Shown piece after piece: positions 20,440-28,818 of a stretch of DNA of 64,000 nt (positions within the stretch are counted from its first letter, which is position 1; each line of letters opens with the position of its first letter). The notes under the pieces were generated by a model. That model was not told the DNA's origin, ran no database searches, and was given only the letters and a program-made list of their open reading frames with translations. The stretch covers positions 1 through 64,000 of the forward strand of contig NZ_NHSQ01000081.1 in the NCBI RefSeq assembly GCF_016653465.1, read 5' to 3'. The stretch is from Thiocystis minor. GTDB lineage: Bacteria; Pseudomonadota; Gammaproteobacteria; Chromatiales; Chromatiaceae. Made by a program: the position numbers and the translations under genes.

Positions 20440-20766
20440 ATGATTGTAAAACTGAAGCAAGCCAATCCCGACTACCCCGATCTAACCGCCGGGCAGACGT
20501 ACTGCGTGATCGGAATCGAGGCCGATGACTATCGTGTGCTGAACGACCGGGGCTTGCCCTATCTGTTTCCAGCGTCGCTGTTCATGCTGATCGATGCCAA
20601 CGAACCCACGGATTGGGTGAGCGATGTCGGCACGGACGGCGAGCGCTATGCTTACCCACCGCTGCTGAACGAACCGGGTTTTTTCGAGGACTTTTTCGAT
20701 GGGGTCCAGTCATCGGTCGCCACCTTCTGGCAGGTCGTCAATCAGCGATTGTCGCGTGCGGCTTGA
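20440..20766 (+). CDS. Conserved protein of unknown function inserted in the hox operon
   Basis: 108 residues, soluble, acidic, rich in aromatic residues (LFPASLFMLI, GERYAYPPLLNEPGFFEDFFDG). I do not recognise a named domain. Small proteins of this kind (a beta-rich N-terminus with a Y-RVL-D-G-PYL-P-LF pattern) occur in accessory loci. It sits 118 nt after hoxF and 22 nt before a DUF29 gene, in the sense of the operon. The gap before it contains a short open stretch in the same strand (about 20355-20426, reading LTKDLIARSRVIAKGQR) that may be a relic of a larger gene. Confidence 0.65.
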   Translation: MIVKLKQANPDYPDLTAGQTYCVIGIEADDYRVLNDRGLPYLFPASLFMLIDANEPTDWVSDVGTDGERYAYPPLLNEPGFFEDFFDGVQSSVATFWQVVNQRLSRAA

Positions 20767-20788
20767 GCGCGACCCAGAGAAACTGACG

Positions 20789-21235
20789 ATGGCGACTCAA
20801 ACCAATATTCCAGCCAGCCACGACCGGGACTTCTACGCCTGGGCGCTGGAGAGCGCCAACCGATTGCGCGCGGGAAATCTGGCGGGCCTGGATCTGCAAC
20901 GCATTGCCGAGGAAATCGAAGACATGGGTCGCGCCGAAAAGCATGCGCTCGCCAGTCATCTCAAGATCCTGATCCTACACCTGCTGAAATGGCGTTATCA
21001 ACCGACCTTGCGAAGCCTGAGTTGGCAACTTTCGATCACTAATGCCCGCGACGAGATCGCGGAATTGCTGGAGGACAGTCCCAGCCTGACAGGGAAACTG
21101 CCCGAGATTCTGGCGAGACGCTATCCGGCCGCGCGACAAGGCGCCATCCTCGAAACCGGATTGCCCGCGGCGACCTTCCCAACCGAATGCCCGTTGACCA
21201 TCGAGCAACTGCTCGATCCTGAATACTGGACCTGA
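20789..21235 (+). CDS. DUF29 family protein
   Basis: 148-residue all-helical protein typical of DUF29: DRDFYAWALESANRLRAG near the N-terminus, LDLQRIAEEIEDMGRAEKHA, LKILILHLLKW, and the C-terminal acidic EQLLDPEYW. The family's biochemical role is not known; it is common in cyanobacteria and phototrophic proteobacteria, often scattered in accessory regions. ATG 20789 has an AGAGAA ribosome-binding site. It ends 47 nt before hoxU, which has its own GGAGG, so co-transcription with hox is expected. Confidence 0.85.
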   Translation: MATQTNIPASHDRDFYAWALESANRLRAGNLAGLDLQRIAEEIEDMGRAEKHALASHLKILILHLLKWRYQPTLRSLSWQLSITNARDEIAELLEDSPSLTGKLPEILARRYPAARQGAILETGLPAATFPTECPLTIEQLLDPEYWT

Positions 21236-21282
21236 CGACAGAGGCCGTCTAACGGTATCCCGACGACCACCCTGGAGGCACA

Positions 21283-22014
21283 ATGGCTCAACCCGCCACC
21301 ATACCCAACGTTCGCGTCGTCACGCTCCGGATCGACGACCGGGATCTGTCCGCCCGCGAGGACGAGACCATCATCGAGGTCTGTCGCGAAAACCGCATCC
21401 CGATCCCGAGTCTCTGTCACCTCGACGGGCTCTCGGTGTGGGGCGGCTGTCGCCTTTGCATGGTCGAGCTGGAGGGACAGAGCCGACTCTACGCGGCCTG
21501 CTCGACCCGCGTCGCCGAGGGCATGCGGATCCAGACCAATACCGAGCGGCTCCAGCGCTATCGGCGCACCATCATCGAACTGCTGTTCGCCGAGCGCAAT
21601 CATGTCTGCTCGGTCTGCGTCTCCAACGGTCACTGCGAACTGCAATGGCTCGCCCAGAAATGCGGCGTCGACCATGTACGCATCCCCTACCGACAGGTCG
21701 CCTATCCGGTCGACAGCTCGCACGAGATGTTCCGACTCGATCACAACCGTTGCATCCTCTGCACCCGCTGCGTGCGGGTCTGCGACGAAATCGAGGGCGC
21801 CCACACCTGGGATGTCATGAGCCGCGGCAGCGACTGCCGGATCATCAGCGACATGGCGCAACCCTGGGGCGACAGCGACACCTGCACGAGTTGCGGCAAA
21901 TGTGTGCAGGTCTGTCCCACTGGCGCCCTGGTCAAACAGGGCACCTCGGTGGGCGAAATGGTCAAGGATCAGCACTTTCTGCCAATTCTCGCGCGCCGGA
22001 GACATCTCCAATGA
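21283..22014 (+). CDS. hoxU: NAD-linked bidirectional hydrogenase, HoxU iron-sulfur subunit
   Basis: NuoG N-terminal-like electron-transfer subunit of the diaphorase. The 243 residues carry a plant-ferredoxin [2Fe-2S] motif ([16 protein letters not shown]...C), the [13 protein letters not shown] cluster region, and two ferredoxin-type [4Fe-4S] motifs ([11 protein letters not shown] and [14 protein letters not shown]). A strong GGAGG lies about 8 nt before ATG 21283. Its stop overlaps the hoxY start (ATGA). Confidence 0.95.
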   Translation: MAQPATIPNVRVVTLRIDDRDLSAREDETIIEVCRENRIPIPSLCHLDGLSVWGGCRLCMVELEGQSRLYAACSTRVAEGMRIQTNTERLQRYRRTIIELLFAERNHVCSVCVSNGHCELQWLAQKCGVDHVRIPYRQVAYPVDSSHEMFRLDHNRCILCTRCVRVCDEIEGAHTWDVMSRGSDCRIISDMAQPWGDSDTCTSCGKCVQVCPTGALVKQGTSVGEMVKDQHFLPILARRRHLQ

Positions 22015-22553
22015 CCGCACCAACCAAGATCACGGTCGCCACCACCTGGCTGGACGGCTGCTCGGGCTGCCATATGTCCTTTCTGGATCTGGACGAGCGG
22101 CTGATCGAACTCGCCCAGAAGGTCGACATCGTCTACAGCCCGCTGGTCGACACCAAGAAACTGCCGGATCGAGTCGATGTCGGCATTCTGGAAGGCTCCA
22201 TCAGCTCCGAGGACGATTTGGAAAAAGCGAAGCTGTTCCGCGCGCATTGCAATCTGCTGATCAGTCTCGGCGACTGCGCGGTCACCGGCAACGTCCCGGC
22301 CATGCGTAATCATTTCAAACTCGCCGATGTGATGGATCGCGCCTATCGCGAAAACGTCACCCTGCAACCTCAGATCCCAACGCGCGGCGTCCCGGCCCTG
22401 CTCACGCCGGTCAAGCCGATCCATGGCGAGGTCAAGGTCGATGTCTTCGTGCCGGGCTGTCCGCCGAGCGCGGATGCCATCTGGTATGTCCTGAACGAAC
22501 TGATCGAAGGACGCACCCCGGACCCGAGTTCGGTGACGCGCTTTGGGGCCTGA
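22011..22553 (+). CDS. hoxY: NAD-linked bidirectional hydrogenase small subunit HoxY
   Basis: [NiFe]-hydrogenase small subunit holding the proximal [4Fe-4S] cluster. At 180 residues it is the short cytoplasmic type, without Tat signal or medial and distal clusters. The cluster ligands are in [22 protein letters not shown] and VPGCPPSAD. Translation is coupled to hoxU. In most hox operons hoxH follows directly; here 909 nt with three extra genes intervene. Confidence 0.95.
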   Translation: MTAPTKITVATTWLDGCSGCHMSFLDLDERLIELAQKVDIVYSPLVDTKKLPDRVDVGILEGSISSEDDLEKAKLFRAHCNLLISLGDCAVTGNVPAMRNHFKLADVMDRAYRENVTLQPQIPTRGVPALLTPVKPIHGEVKVDVFVPGCPPSADAIWYVLNELIEGRTPDPSSVTRFGA

Positions 22554-22563
22554 ACGGCGACTT

Positions 22564-22605
22564 AGGTGATTTCCTGAAAACAACAAACTTTCCCGGAAAT
22601 CGCCT
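22564..22605 (+). other. Stem-loop downstream of hoxY
   Basis: AGGTGATTTCC (22564-22574) can pair with GGAAATCGCCT (22595-22605) over 11 bp including one G-U pair, with a 20-nt A-rich loop. No T-run follows, so it is not a standard terminator. It lies between hoxY and the first extra gene and could stabilise or partly attenuate the hox transcript. Confidence 0.45.
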
Positions 22606-22633
22606 TACACATCAAGAGGCAGAGGCTGCTCGC

Positions 22634-22921
22634 ATGAACGACACAAACGACGACGCTGGCATTATCGTGGCTCTGCTGGACCGGATGCGCACTCAGCGCC
22701 TGCCGCGCGCCCTGGACATCAAGTCAAAAGTCGACCGCGGCGAGCGGCTCGACAGCTTCGACATCCAGTTTCTCCAGGAAGTCTTTGAGGATTCCAAAGC
22801 CCTACAGCCTAAATGGGAGCAACACCCCGAGATGAATACGATCATCGGCACCATCATTCATCTCTATCACGAGATCACCGCCAAGGCGTTGGAGAACGAG
22901 GAGCGGGCCGCTCCTGCGTGA
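22634..22921 (+). CDS. Small conserved protein of unknown function between hoxY and hoxH
   Basis: 95 residues, soluble, probably all helical, with charged N-terminus (LLDRMRTQRLPRALDIKSKV) and a Glu-rich end. No cysteine is present, so it is not a hydrogenase cluster protein. I do not recognise it. A GAGGCAGAGG ribosome-binding region precedes ATG 22634. It is in the sense of the operon and may be specific to Chromatiaceae hox loci, or it may have come in with the toxin-antitoxin pair that follows. Confidence 0.65.
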   Translation: MNDTNDDAGIIVALLDRMRTQRLPRALDIKSKVDRGERLDSFDIQFLQEVFEDSKALQPKWEQHPEMNTIIGTIIHLYHEITAKALENEERAAPA

Positions 22922-22986
22922 AGTCGTCGCTTTCCGCGCGAGAACGGGCAGTCATCCTTGAGCACCATAAACGAAGGAACACAAGC

Positions 22987-23193
22987 ATGGAACTTTCCGC
23001 GATCCTGACGCCCGCACTGGAAGGTGGATATGTCGCCTTCAATCCTGAAACAGGAACGACAACGCAAGGCGAAACAGTCGAGGATGCTCTAGCGAACTTG
23101 CGCGAGGCTACCTCGCTTTATCTCGAAGAATTTCCGCTAACCAATCTGCGGCGATCGCTGTTGACGACCTTCGAGGTTGCGGAATATGCCTAA
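22987..23193 (+). CDS. hicB: HicB-type antitoxin
   Basis: 68-residue HicB-like protein: the partial RNase-H fold signature appears as LEGGYVAFNPETGTTTQG, ETVEDALANLREAT and LYLEEF. It lacks the C-terminal DNA-binding domain of long HicB proteins. It overlaps the hicA gene by 8 nt, giving the coupled order hicB-hicA. It should bind and neutralise the HicA RNase. AAGGAA precedes ATG 22987. Confidence 0.88.
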   Translation: MELSAILTPALEGGYVAFNPETGTTTQGETVEDALANLREATSLYLEEFPLTNLRRSLLTTFEVAEYA

Positions 23194-23407
23194 ACTGCCC
23201 CTCGTTTCAGGGGCGGAGGCGATACGAGCGTTGGAGCGGTTGGGGTTCGTCACGTTACGGCAACGAGGAAGTCATATTGTGCTCCGCCGGGAATCGTCCG
23301 GTTGTGTTGTACCAAACCACCGAGAGATCAAGCCTGGTACCCTCCTCGGAATTCTCAAACAAGCCGGCGTATCGGTCGAGGATTTCGTCACGGCATTGCG
23401 TACGTAA
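23186..23407 (+). CDS. hicA: HicA-type mRNA interferase toxin
   Basis: 73-residue double-stranded-RNA-binding-fold toxin: RALERLGFVTLRQRGSHIVL includes the catalytic His in GSH, and VPNHREIKPGTLLGILKQAG is the usual C-terminal segment. All key family features are intact, so it is likely active. ATG 23186 lies inside the end of hicB; an in-frame TTG at 23177 is an alternative. The module sits between hoxY and hoxH. Confidence 0.9.
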   Translation: MPKLPLVSGAEAIRALERLGFVTLRQRGSHIVLRRESSGCVVPNHREIKPGTLLGILKQAGVSVEDFVTALRT

Positions 23408-23462
23408 CCGACGGTCGACCGGGAGACTCCGGCCAATCGCAACCCACAGGGGACTTTCCACC

Positions 23463-24893
23463 ATGAGCCGCACCATCGCCATCGAACCCGTCACCCGCAT
23501 CGAAGGCCACGCCCGCATCACCCTGCAACTCGGCGATGATGGCGCGGTCGAGGACGCGCGCTTCCACCTCACCCAATTCCGCGGCTTCGAGAAATTCTGC
23601 GAGGGCCGCCCCTACCGCGAAATGCCCGCGCTCACCGCGCGCACCTGCGGCATCTGTCCGGTCAGTCACCTGCTCGCCTCCAACAAGGCGTGCGACCACC
23701 TGCTGTCGGTCCGCATCCCGCCGACCGGCGAGCATCTGCGCCGGATCATGAATCTCGCGCAGCTCACCCAATCGCATGCGCTATCTTTTTTCCATCTGTC
23801 CTCGCCCGACCTGCTGCTCGGCTGGGACGCGGATCCGGCCACGCGCAACATCTTCGGCGTGATGCGTCAGGATCCCGCGCTCGCTCGGGATGGCATCCGG
23901 CTACGCCAGATCGGCCAGAGCATCATCGAAACGCTTGGCGGCAAGAAGATTCATCCCACCTGGGTGGTGCCCGGCGGCGTCAACGAGCCGCTGACCCTGG
24001 AGAAGCGTGACGCCATGCTCAAGCTGCTCCCGGAGGGGTTGGAGATCGCCAAGCGCACCTATGACTTCTTCAAGACCCTGGTGCCTAAGTTCAAGGACGA
24101 GGCGACGCACTTCGGCAGTCTGCCGACGATGTTCCTGAGCCTGGTCACGCCCCAGGGCAACTTCGAGCACTATGACGGACTGCTGCGCATCAAGGACGCC
24201 AAGGGCCGCATCGTCGAGGACATGGTGCCGCCCGAGGACTATGAACGGGTGATCGGCGAGGCGGTCGAGGACTTCAGCTACATGAAGTTCCCCTACTACA
24301 AGCCCCAAGGCTATCCCAAGGGGATCTATCGGGTCGGACCCCTGGCACGGCTCAATAACGCTCAGGCGTGCGGTACGCCCTATGCGGATGTCGCTCTCGC
24401 CGAGTTCCACATGCTCCAGGAGGAATCCGGCCCCATTGCCAGCAGTTTCCACTATCACTATGCCCGGCTGGTCGAGATCATCCACGCACTGGAAATGATG
24501 GAACGCCTGCTCAAGGATCCGACGATCCTCGATCATCGGGTGCGGGCGCGAGCCCGCAGCAACCGCGACGAGGGGATCGGTGTCTCCGAGGCACCGCGCG
24601 GCACGCTCATCCATCATTATCGGATCGACGACGATGGACTCATCACCTGGGTCAACCTGATCATCGCCACCGGTCATAACAATCTCGCCATGAACCAGTC
24701 CATCCGGCAGGTCGCGGATGCCTATGTCGACGGCAACAACCTTCAGGAAGGCATGCTCAACCGGGTCGAGGCGGTCATTCGCTGCTTCGATCCCTGCCTC
24801 TCCTGCGCCTCGCACGCCTTCGGTCAGATGCCGTTGCGGATCGAACTCAAGGACGCCGCCGGACGGGTCGTCGACACCCTGAGCCGGTCCTGA
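23463..24893 (+). CDS. hoxH: NAD-linked bidirectional hydrogenase large subunit HoxH
   Basis: Catalytic [NiFe] subunit. The 476-residue precursor has the N-terminal nickel motif RTCGIC (C62, C65) and the C-terminal DPCLSC (C445, C448), ending SCASH followed by a 25-residue extension (AFGQMPLRIE onwards) that is expected to be cut after His451 by the HoxW endopeptidase once nickel is inserted. GGGGA lies about 10 nt before ATG 23463. The upstream in-frame extension to 23277 overlaps hicA and is not homologous. Confidence 0.96.
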   Translation: MSRTIAIEPVTRIEGHARITLQLGDDGAVEDARFHLTQFRGFEKFCEGRPYREMPALTARTCGICPVSHLLASNKACDHLLSVRIPPTGEHLRRIMNLAQLTQSHALSFFHLSSPDLLLGWDADPATRNIFGVMRQDPALARDGIRLRQIGQSIIETLGGKKIHPTWVVPGGVNEPLTLEKRDAMLKLLPEGLEIAKRTYDFFKTLVPKFKDEATHFGSLPTMFLSLVTPQGNFEHYDGLLRIKDAKGRIVEDMVPPEDYERVIGEAVEDFSYMKFPYYKPQGYPKGIYRVGPLARLNNAQACGTPYADVALAEFHMLQEESGPIASSFHYHYARLVEIIHALEMMERLLKDPTILDHRVRARARSNRDEGIGVSEAPRGTLIHHYRIDDDGLITWVNLIIATGHNNLAMNQSIRQVADAYVDGNNLQEGMLNRVEAVIRCFDPCLSCASHAFGQMPLRIELKDAAGRVVDTLSRS

Positions 24894-24902
24894 GCGCCGC
24901 CC

Positions 24903-25370
24903 GTGAAGATTCTGATCATCGGCTACGGCAGCCCCATCCGGGGCGACGACGCACTCGGCCCGCTGGTCGCGGACCGACTGGAAAACACCGGGGTGCCGGC
25001 GGGCGTGGAGGTGATGTCACGCCACATCCTCACCGCTGAGCTGGTCGCCGACATTGCGGAGCAGGATCGGGTGATCTTTCTGGATGCCGCCGTGGATGCC
25101 GAACCAGGCGAGGTCCGCTGCCAGCGACTCGCGCCCGACGCCCACGCCCTCTCGACCATGGCCCATTTTCTCGACCCGCGTGAACTCCTGGCCTGGTGCG
25201 AGACCCTCTACGGGCGCGTACCCGAGAGTTTTCTGGTTTCCGCCGGCGGCGACTCCTTCGACTACTCCAATTATTGCCTGACCCCCATCGGCGAGATGGC
25301 GATGGAAAAAATGCTCGATTGGGTCGACCGGCTGATGTGCGGCGAGACTTCAAAACTTGCACTCTCGTAA
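24903..25370 (+). CDS. hoxW: HoxH maturation endopeptidase
   Basis: Peptidase family M52 (HyaD/HoxW type), which removes the C-terminal tail of HoxH. The 155 residues begin MKILIIGYGSPIRGDDALG, the hallmark N-terminus; IFLDAAVD and AHFLDPRELL are the later metal-region motifs. It starts with GTG at 24903, 9 nt after hoxH, so the two are coupled. No hyp accessory genes are in the window. The operon ends here, facing the convergent scpB. Confidence 0.92.
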   Translation: MKILIIGYGSPIRGDDALGPLVADRLENTGVPAGVEVMSRHILTAELVADIAEQDRVIFLDAAVDAEPGEVRCQRLAPDAHALSTMAHFLDPRELLAWCETLYGRVPESFLVSAGGDSFDYSNYCLTPIGEMAMEKMLDWVDRLMCGETSKLALS

Positions 25371-25415
25371 TCCCCACCGAACCCGCGCAAAACGTCGGTG
25401 AAGCGCGAACCCGAT

Positions 25416-26003
25416 CTACCGATCCGCCACCTCGACCTTTGGATCGCTCAACGTCAGTTCCTCGCCCAGGAATGAATCGGGGTCGCGGATCGCGGCCAGC
25501 GGCGGCAGGTCGTTCAGCGAGCGCAGGCCGAAATAGTCCAGGAATTTGCGGGTGGTGGCATAAAGCGCGGGCCGTCCGGGCACGTCGCGATGTCCGACCA
25601 CTCGCACCCACTCGCGTTCGGTGAGCGTCTTGATGATGTTGGTGCTGACGGCGACCCCGCGGATGTCCTCGATCTCGCCGCGGGTGATGGGTTGGCGGTA
25701 GGCAATCAGGGACAGCGTCTCCAGCAACGCGCGCGAATAGCGCGGCGCCTTTTCGTCCCACAGACGCGCGACCCAAGGCGCCAGGCTCGCGCGCACCTGG
25801 ATGCGAAAACCACCGGCAATCTCCACAAGTTCGATCCCGCGTGTCCGATAGTCGGTCTCCAGTTCCCGAATCGCGTCCAGGAGTTGGGTCCGCTCCGGGC
25901 GCTCCTCTTCGGGGAACAACTCCAGAATGCGATCCAGGGTCAGTGGGCCGCCGAAGGCGATCAGCGCGGCCTCGGCGATCTGTTTAAGCGAGGGCGAGGT
26001 CAT
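25416..26003 (-). CDS. scpB: Segregation and condensation protein B
   Basis: Kleisin-interacting winged-helix subunit of the Smc-ScpAB condensin. The 195 residues contain the two winged-helix domains: KQIAEAALIAFGGPLTLDRI and the second around LIAYRQPITRGEIEDIRG, then FLDYFGLRSLNDLP. ATG 26003 is the best start; it overlaps the end of scpA by about 20 nt. Confidence 0.93.
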   Translation of the reverse strand: MTSPSLKQIAEAALIAFGGPLTLDRILELFPEEERPERTQLLDAIRELETDYRTRGIELVEIAGGFRIQVRASLAPWVARLWDEKAPRYSRALLETLSLIAYRQPITRGEIEDIRGVAVSTNIIKTLTEREWVRVVGHRDVPGRPALYATTRKFLDYFGLRSLNDLPPLAAIRDPDSFLGEELTLSDPKVEVADR

Positions 26004-26916
26004 CGGGCTCCGGGTGTGTCGACTCGCGCAGCCGGACATGGATGGGGGCGTATGGCTCGGTCTGGACCAGTTCCAAGATGCTGGATTTGATCAGTTCCAG
26101 CAGGGCCAGAAAGGTGACGACCACGCCCGGACGACCTTCGTCCAGCTCGAAAAGTTCGGTGAAACAAAGAAAGCCGCCGCCGTGCAGTCGCTCCATGACC
26201 CTGGACATGCGCTCGCGCAGCGAAAGCGATTCCTTTTCGACCCGGTGGCTGGTGAAGAGGTCGGCGCGCGAGAGCACGCCACGCAGCGCCAGCAGCAGTT
26301 CACGCAAATCGACCTCGGGCGGCACCCGTTGCGAATGGCCAGGCGGGATTTCGGCATGGACGGTGAAGACATCCCGCTCCAGTCGCGGCAGGGCGTCGAG
26401 ATCCTGGGCGGCCTGCTTGAAGCGTTCGTATTCCTGAAGGCGGCGGATCAGCTCGGCGCGCGGGTCGCCCTCCTCGTCTTCTCCAGCGTCGGCGGAGCGC
26501 GGCAGCAGCATGCGCGATTTGATTTCGGCCAGCATGGCGGCCATGACCAGATACTCGGCCGCCAGCTCCAGCCGCAGTTCGGTCATGAGGTCGACGTATT
26601 CCATGTATTGCGCGGTGATGTCGGCGATCGAGATGTCCAGGATATCGAGATTCTGGCGCTTGATCAGATAGAGCAGCAGGTCGAGCGGTCCCTCGAAGGC
26701 GTCGAGAAAGACCTCCAGCGCGTCCGGCGGGATGTAGAGATCCAGCGGAAGCTTCAGGAGCGGCGCGCCCTGCACCATGGCGAAGGGAAGTTCCTGCTGG
26801 ACGCCGATGGGCGGGGCATCCGGCGGACTGTCCCCATCATCCGCCGGCGGCGGCGACTCCGCCCCGGAACGGCTGCCGCGCAGCCGGGATTTGGATGGGA
26901 TCTCGACCTGAATCAA
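25984..26916 (-). CDS. scpA: Segregation and condensation protein A
   Basis: Kleisin subunit of the Smc-ScpAB complex. The 310 residues show the N-terminal FEGPLDLLLYLIKRQNLDI helix, AAEYLVMAAMLAEIKSRMLLP and a C-terminal winged helix (VVTFLALLELIKSS). The start is uncertain: no ATG exists before the domain except at an internal position; TTG 26916 overlaps the trpS stop as TTGA and is the likely coupled start. The first 45 residues are a low-complexity Pro/Asp-rich leader. Confidence 0.9.
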   Translation of the reverse strand: MIQVEIPSKSRLRGSRSGAESPPPADDGDSPPDAPPIGVQQELPFAMVQGAPLLKLPLDLYIPPDALEVFLDAFEGPLDLLLYLIKRQNLDILDISIADITAQYMEYVDLMTELRLELAAEYLVMAAMLAEIKSRMLLPRSADAGEDEEGDPRAELIRRLQEYERFKQAAQDLDALPRLERDVFTVHAEIPPGHSQRVPPEVDLRELLLALRGVLSRADLFTSHRVEKESLSLRERMSRVMERLHGGGFLCFTELFELDEGRPGVVVTFLALLELIKSSILELVQTEPYAPIHVRLRESTHPEPDDLALA

Positions 26917-28130
26917 GCCATGACCAGCGACATGGCGTGCCGTACCTCTTCGAGCGTCTCGCGCGCGACGTCGCGCGCCTTCTCGCAACCCTCATTGAGG
27001 ACGCTACGCACCAGTTCGGGCTGGGCCTCGTACTCCAACGCGCGGGCCTGAATCGGCATCAGCTCGGCGAGCACGCCGTCAACGATGGGCTGTTTGCATT
27101 CGAGACAGCCAATCCCCGCCGAACGGCAACCCTGCTGGACCCAGTCGCGCACCTGCTCGTTGGAATAGACCTGATGGAACTGCCACACCGGACACTTTTC
27201 CGGCTCGCCGGGATCGGTGCGGCGCACGCGGGCGGGGTCGGTCGGCATGGTCCGCAGCGCCTTTTCCACCTCGGCGGGCGTGTCCCGCAATGAGATGGTG
27301 TTGCGGTAGGACTTGGACATCTTCTGCCCGTCCAGCCCCGGCATTTTGGATGCCTTGGTGAGCAGCGGCTGCGGCTCGGGCAGGATGACGCGCCCGCCGC
27401 CCTCCAGATAGCCGAACAGACGCTCGCGGTCGGACAGGGTGATATTGCCCTGTCCCTCGATCAGCGCGCGGGCGACCTCCAGCGCCTCCTGATCGCCTTG
27501 TTCCTGATAGCGGCGCTTGAGGCTGTCGAAGAGCTTAGCGTTCTTCTTGCCCATCTTGCGCTTGGCCTCCTCGGCCTTGTCCTCAAAGCCCGGCTCGCGC
27601 CCATAGAGATGATTGAAGCGGCGCGCGACCTCACGGGTCAATTCGACATGGGCGACCTGATCCTCGCCCACCGGCACCTGTCCGGCCTTGTAGACGAGGA
27701 TGTCGGCGCTCTGGAGCAGCGGATATCCGAGAAAACCATAGGTCGCCAAATCTCGTTCCTTGAGCCGCTCCTGCTGATCCTTGTAGGTCGGCACCCGTTC
27801 CAGCCAGCCCAGCGGGGTGATCATGGAGAGCAGGAGGTGCAGTTCGGCATGCTCGGGAACCCGCGATTGGACGAAGATGGTCGCCGATCCCGGATTGATC
27901 CCGGCGGCCAGCCAGTCGATCACCAGCTCATGGGTGCTCTCCGGGATGATCGAGGGATCCTCATAATGGGTGGTGAGCGCGTGCCAGTCGGCAACGAAGA
28001 AAAAGCACTCGTATTCGTGCTGTAACTCCAGCCAGTTTTTCAGGACGCCATGATAGTGGCCGAGATGCAGCCGGCCCGTGGGACGCATGCCCGAAAGCAC
28101 GCGCGCGTGTTGTGCGGAGGCAGAAGCCAA
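26913..28130 (-). CDS. trpS: Tryptophanyl-tRNA synthetase
   Basis: Class I aminoacyl-tRNA synthetase; 405 residues, longer than the E. coli enzyme (334) because of inserts, including a Lys/Glu-rich segment near KAEEAKRKMGKKNAK. HIGH-type motif LHLGHYHG at about 22-29, GYPLLQSADILVYKA, PVGEDQVAHVELTREVARRFN, and KMSKS (GQKMSKSYRN). The start is TTG 28130, with GCGAGG about 10 nt upstream; no ATG is available before the conserved GMRPTG. Confidence 0.94.
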   Translation of the reverse strand: MASASAQHARVLSGMRPTGRLHLGHYHGVLKNWLELQHEYECFFFVADWHALTTHYEDPSIIPESTHELVIDWLAAGINPGSATIFVQSRVPEHAELHLLLSMITPLGWLERVPTYKDQQERLKERDLATYGFLGYPLLQSADILVYKAGQVPVGEDQVAHVELTREVARRFNHLYGREPGFEDKAEEAKRKMGKKNAKLFDSLKRRYQEQGDQEALEVARALIEGQGNITLSDRERLFGYLEGGGRVILPEPQPLLTKASKMPGLDGQKMSKSYRNTISLRDTPAEVEKALRTMPTDPARVRRTDPGEPEKCPVWQFHQVYSNEQVRDWVQQGCRSAGIGCLECKQPIVDGVLAELMPIQARALEYEAQPELVRSVLNEGCEKARDVARETLEEVRHAMSLVMA

Positions 28131-28146
28131 AGGTGTGGACCTCGCG

Positions 28147-28818
28147 TCAGAAATGAAAGAGCGTTTTCACAGCGCCGGCGCCAGGCAGGAGATCGACGAC
28201 GCCGATCACGAGCGGCAACAAAATGGAACCGAGCAATCCAGTCACCAGCAGCGCCAGCAGGATGAGCAGCCCAAAGGGCTCCAGCCGGGAAAAATAGACG
28301 GCAAGGCGTGGCGGCAGGAGCGCATTCAGCACCCGTCCGCCATCCAGGGGCAGCAGCGGCACCAGATTCAGGACCATCAGGAAGACGTTGATCAGAATGC
28401 CTGCGGCGCCCATGTAGATCAGCGGCAACGCGACCCATTGACTGGTCGGCATGAGCAGCAGACCCAGTTGGATCATCAGCCCCCAGAGCAGCGCCATGAA
28501 GAGGTTGGCGCCCGGTCCGGCCACCGCCACCAGCGCCATATCGCGCCGGGGATGACGCAGATTGCGCCAGTTGACCGGCACCGGCTTGGCCCAGCCGAAC
28601 AGCATTCCGGTGAACAGAAAGGTCAGCGAGGGCACCAGGATGGTCCCGACCGGATCGATATGCCGGATGGGATTGAAGGTCACGCGCCCGAGCATGGAGG
28701 CGGTCTTGTCGCCGAGTCGATTGGCGACCCAGCCGTGGGCGGCCTCGTGCACGGTGATCGCGAAGATGACCGGGATGGCCAACACGGCCAGAAGTTGCAT
28801 CTGATTAAGCGTTTCCAT
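28147..28818 (-). CDS. Site-2-protease-family zinc metalloprotease (M50)
   Basis: Integral-membrane protease of the small YwhC/Rv-like M50 subfamily. The 223 residues have about six hydrophobic segments; the first holds the zinc motif HEAAH (H24, E25, H28), and the third metal ligand is the Asp of LPLDGGRV. There is no PDZ or CBS domain. It overlaps the start of trpS's upstream gap by 16 nt spacing only and shares one base with the end of yciO, a conserved gene order in Gammaproteobacteria. Confidence 0.88.
   Translation of the reverse strand: METLNQMQLLAVLAIPVIFAITVHEAAHGWVANRLGDKTASMLGRVTFNPIRHIDPVGTILVPSLTFLFTGMLFGWAKPVPVNWRNLRHPRRDMALVAVAGPGANLFMALLWGLMIQLGLLLMPTSQWVALPLIYMGAAGILINVFLMVLNLVPLLPLDGGRVLNALLPPRLAVYFSRLEPFGLLILLALLVTGLLGSILLPLVIGVVDLLPGAGAVKTLFHF

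Noticed and set aside
23277-23462. Extension of hoxH upstream into hicA
   Set aside because: The residues are not homologous to HoxH and are the shadow of hicA; MSRTIAIEPVTRIEGHARI is the family N-terminus.
25376-25401. CACCGA/TCGGTG hairpin between hoxW and scpB as a bidirectional terminator
   Set aside because: Only a 6-bp stem with a long loop and no T-run on either strand.
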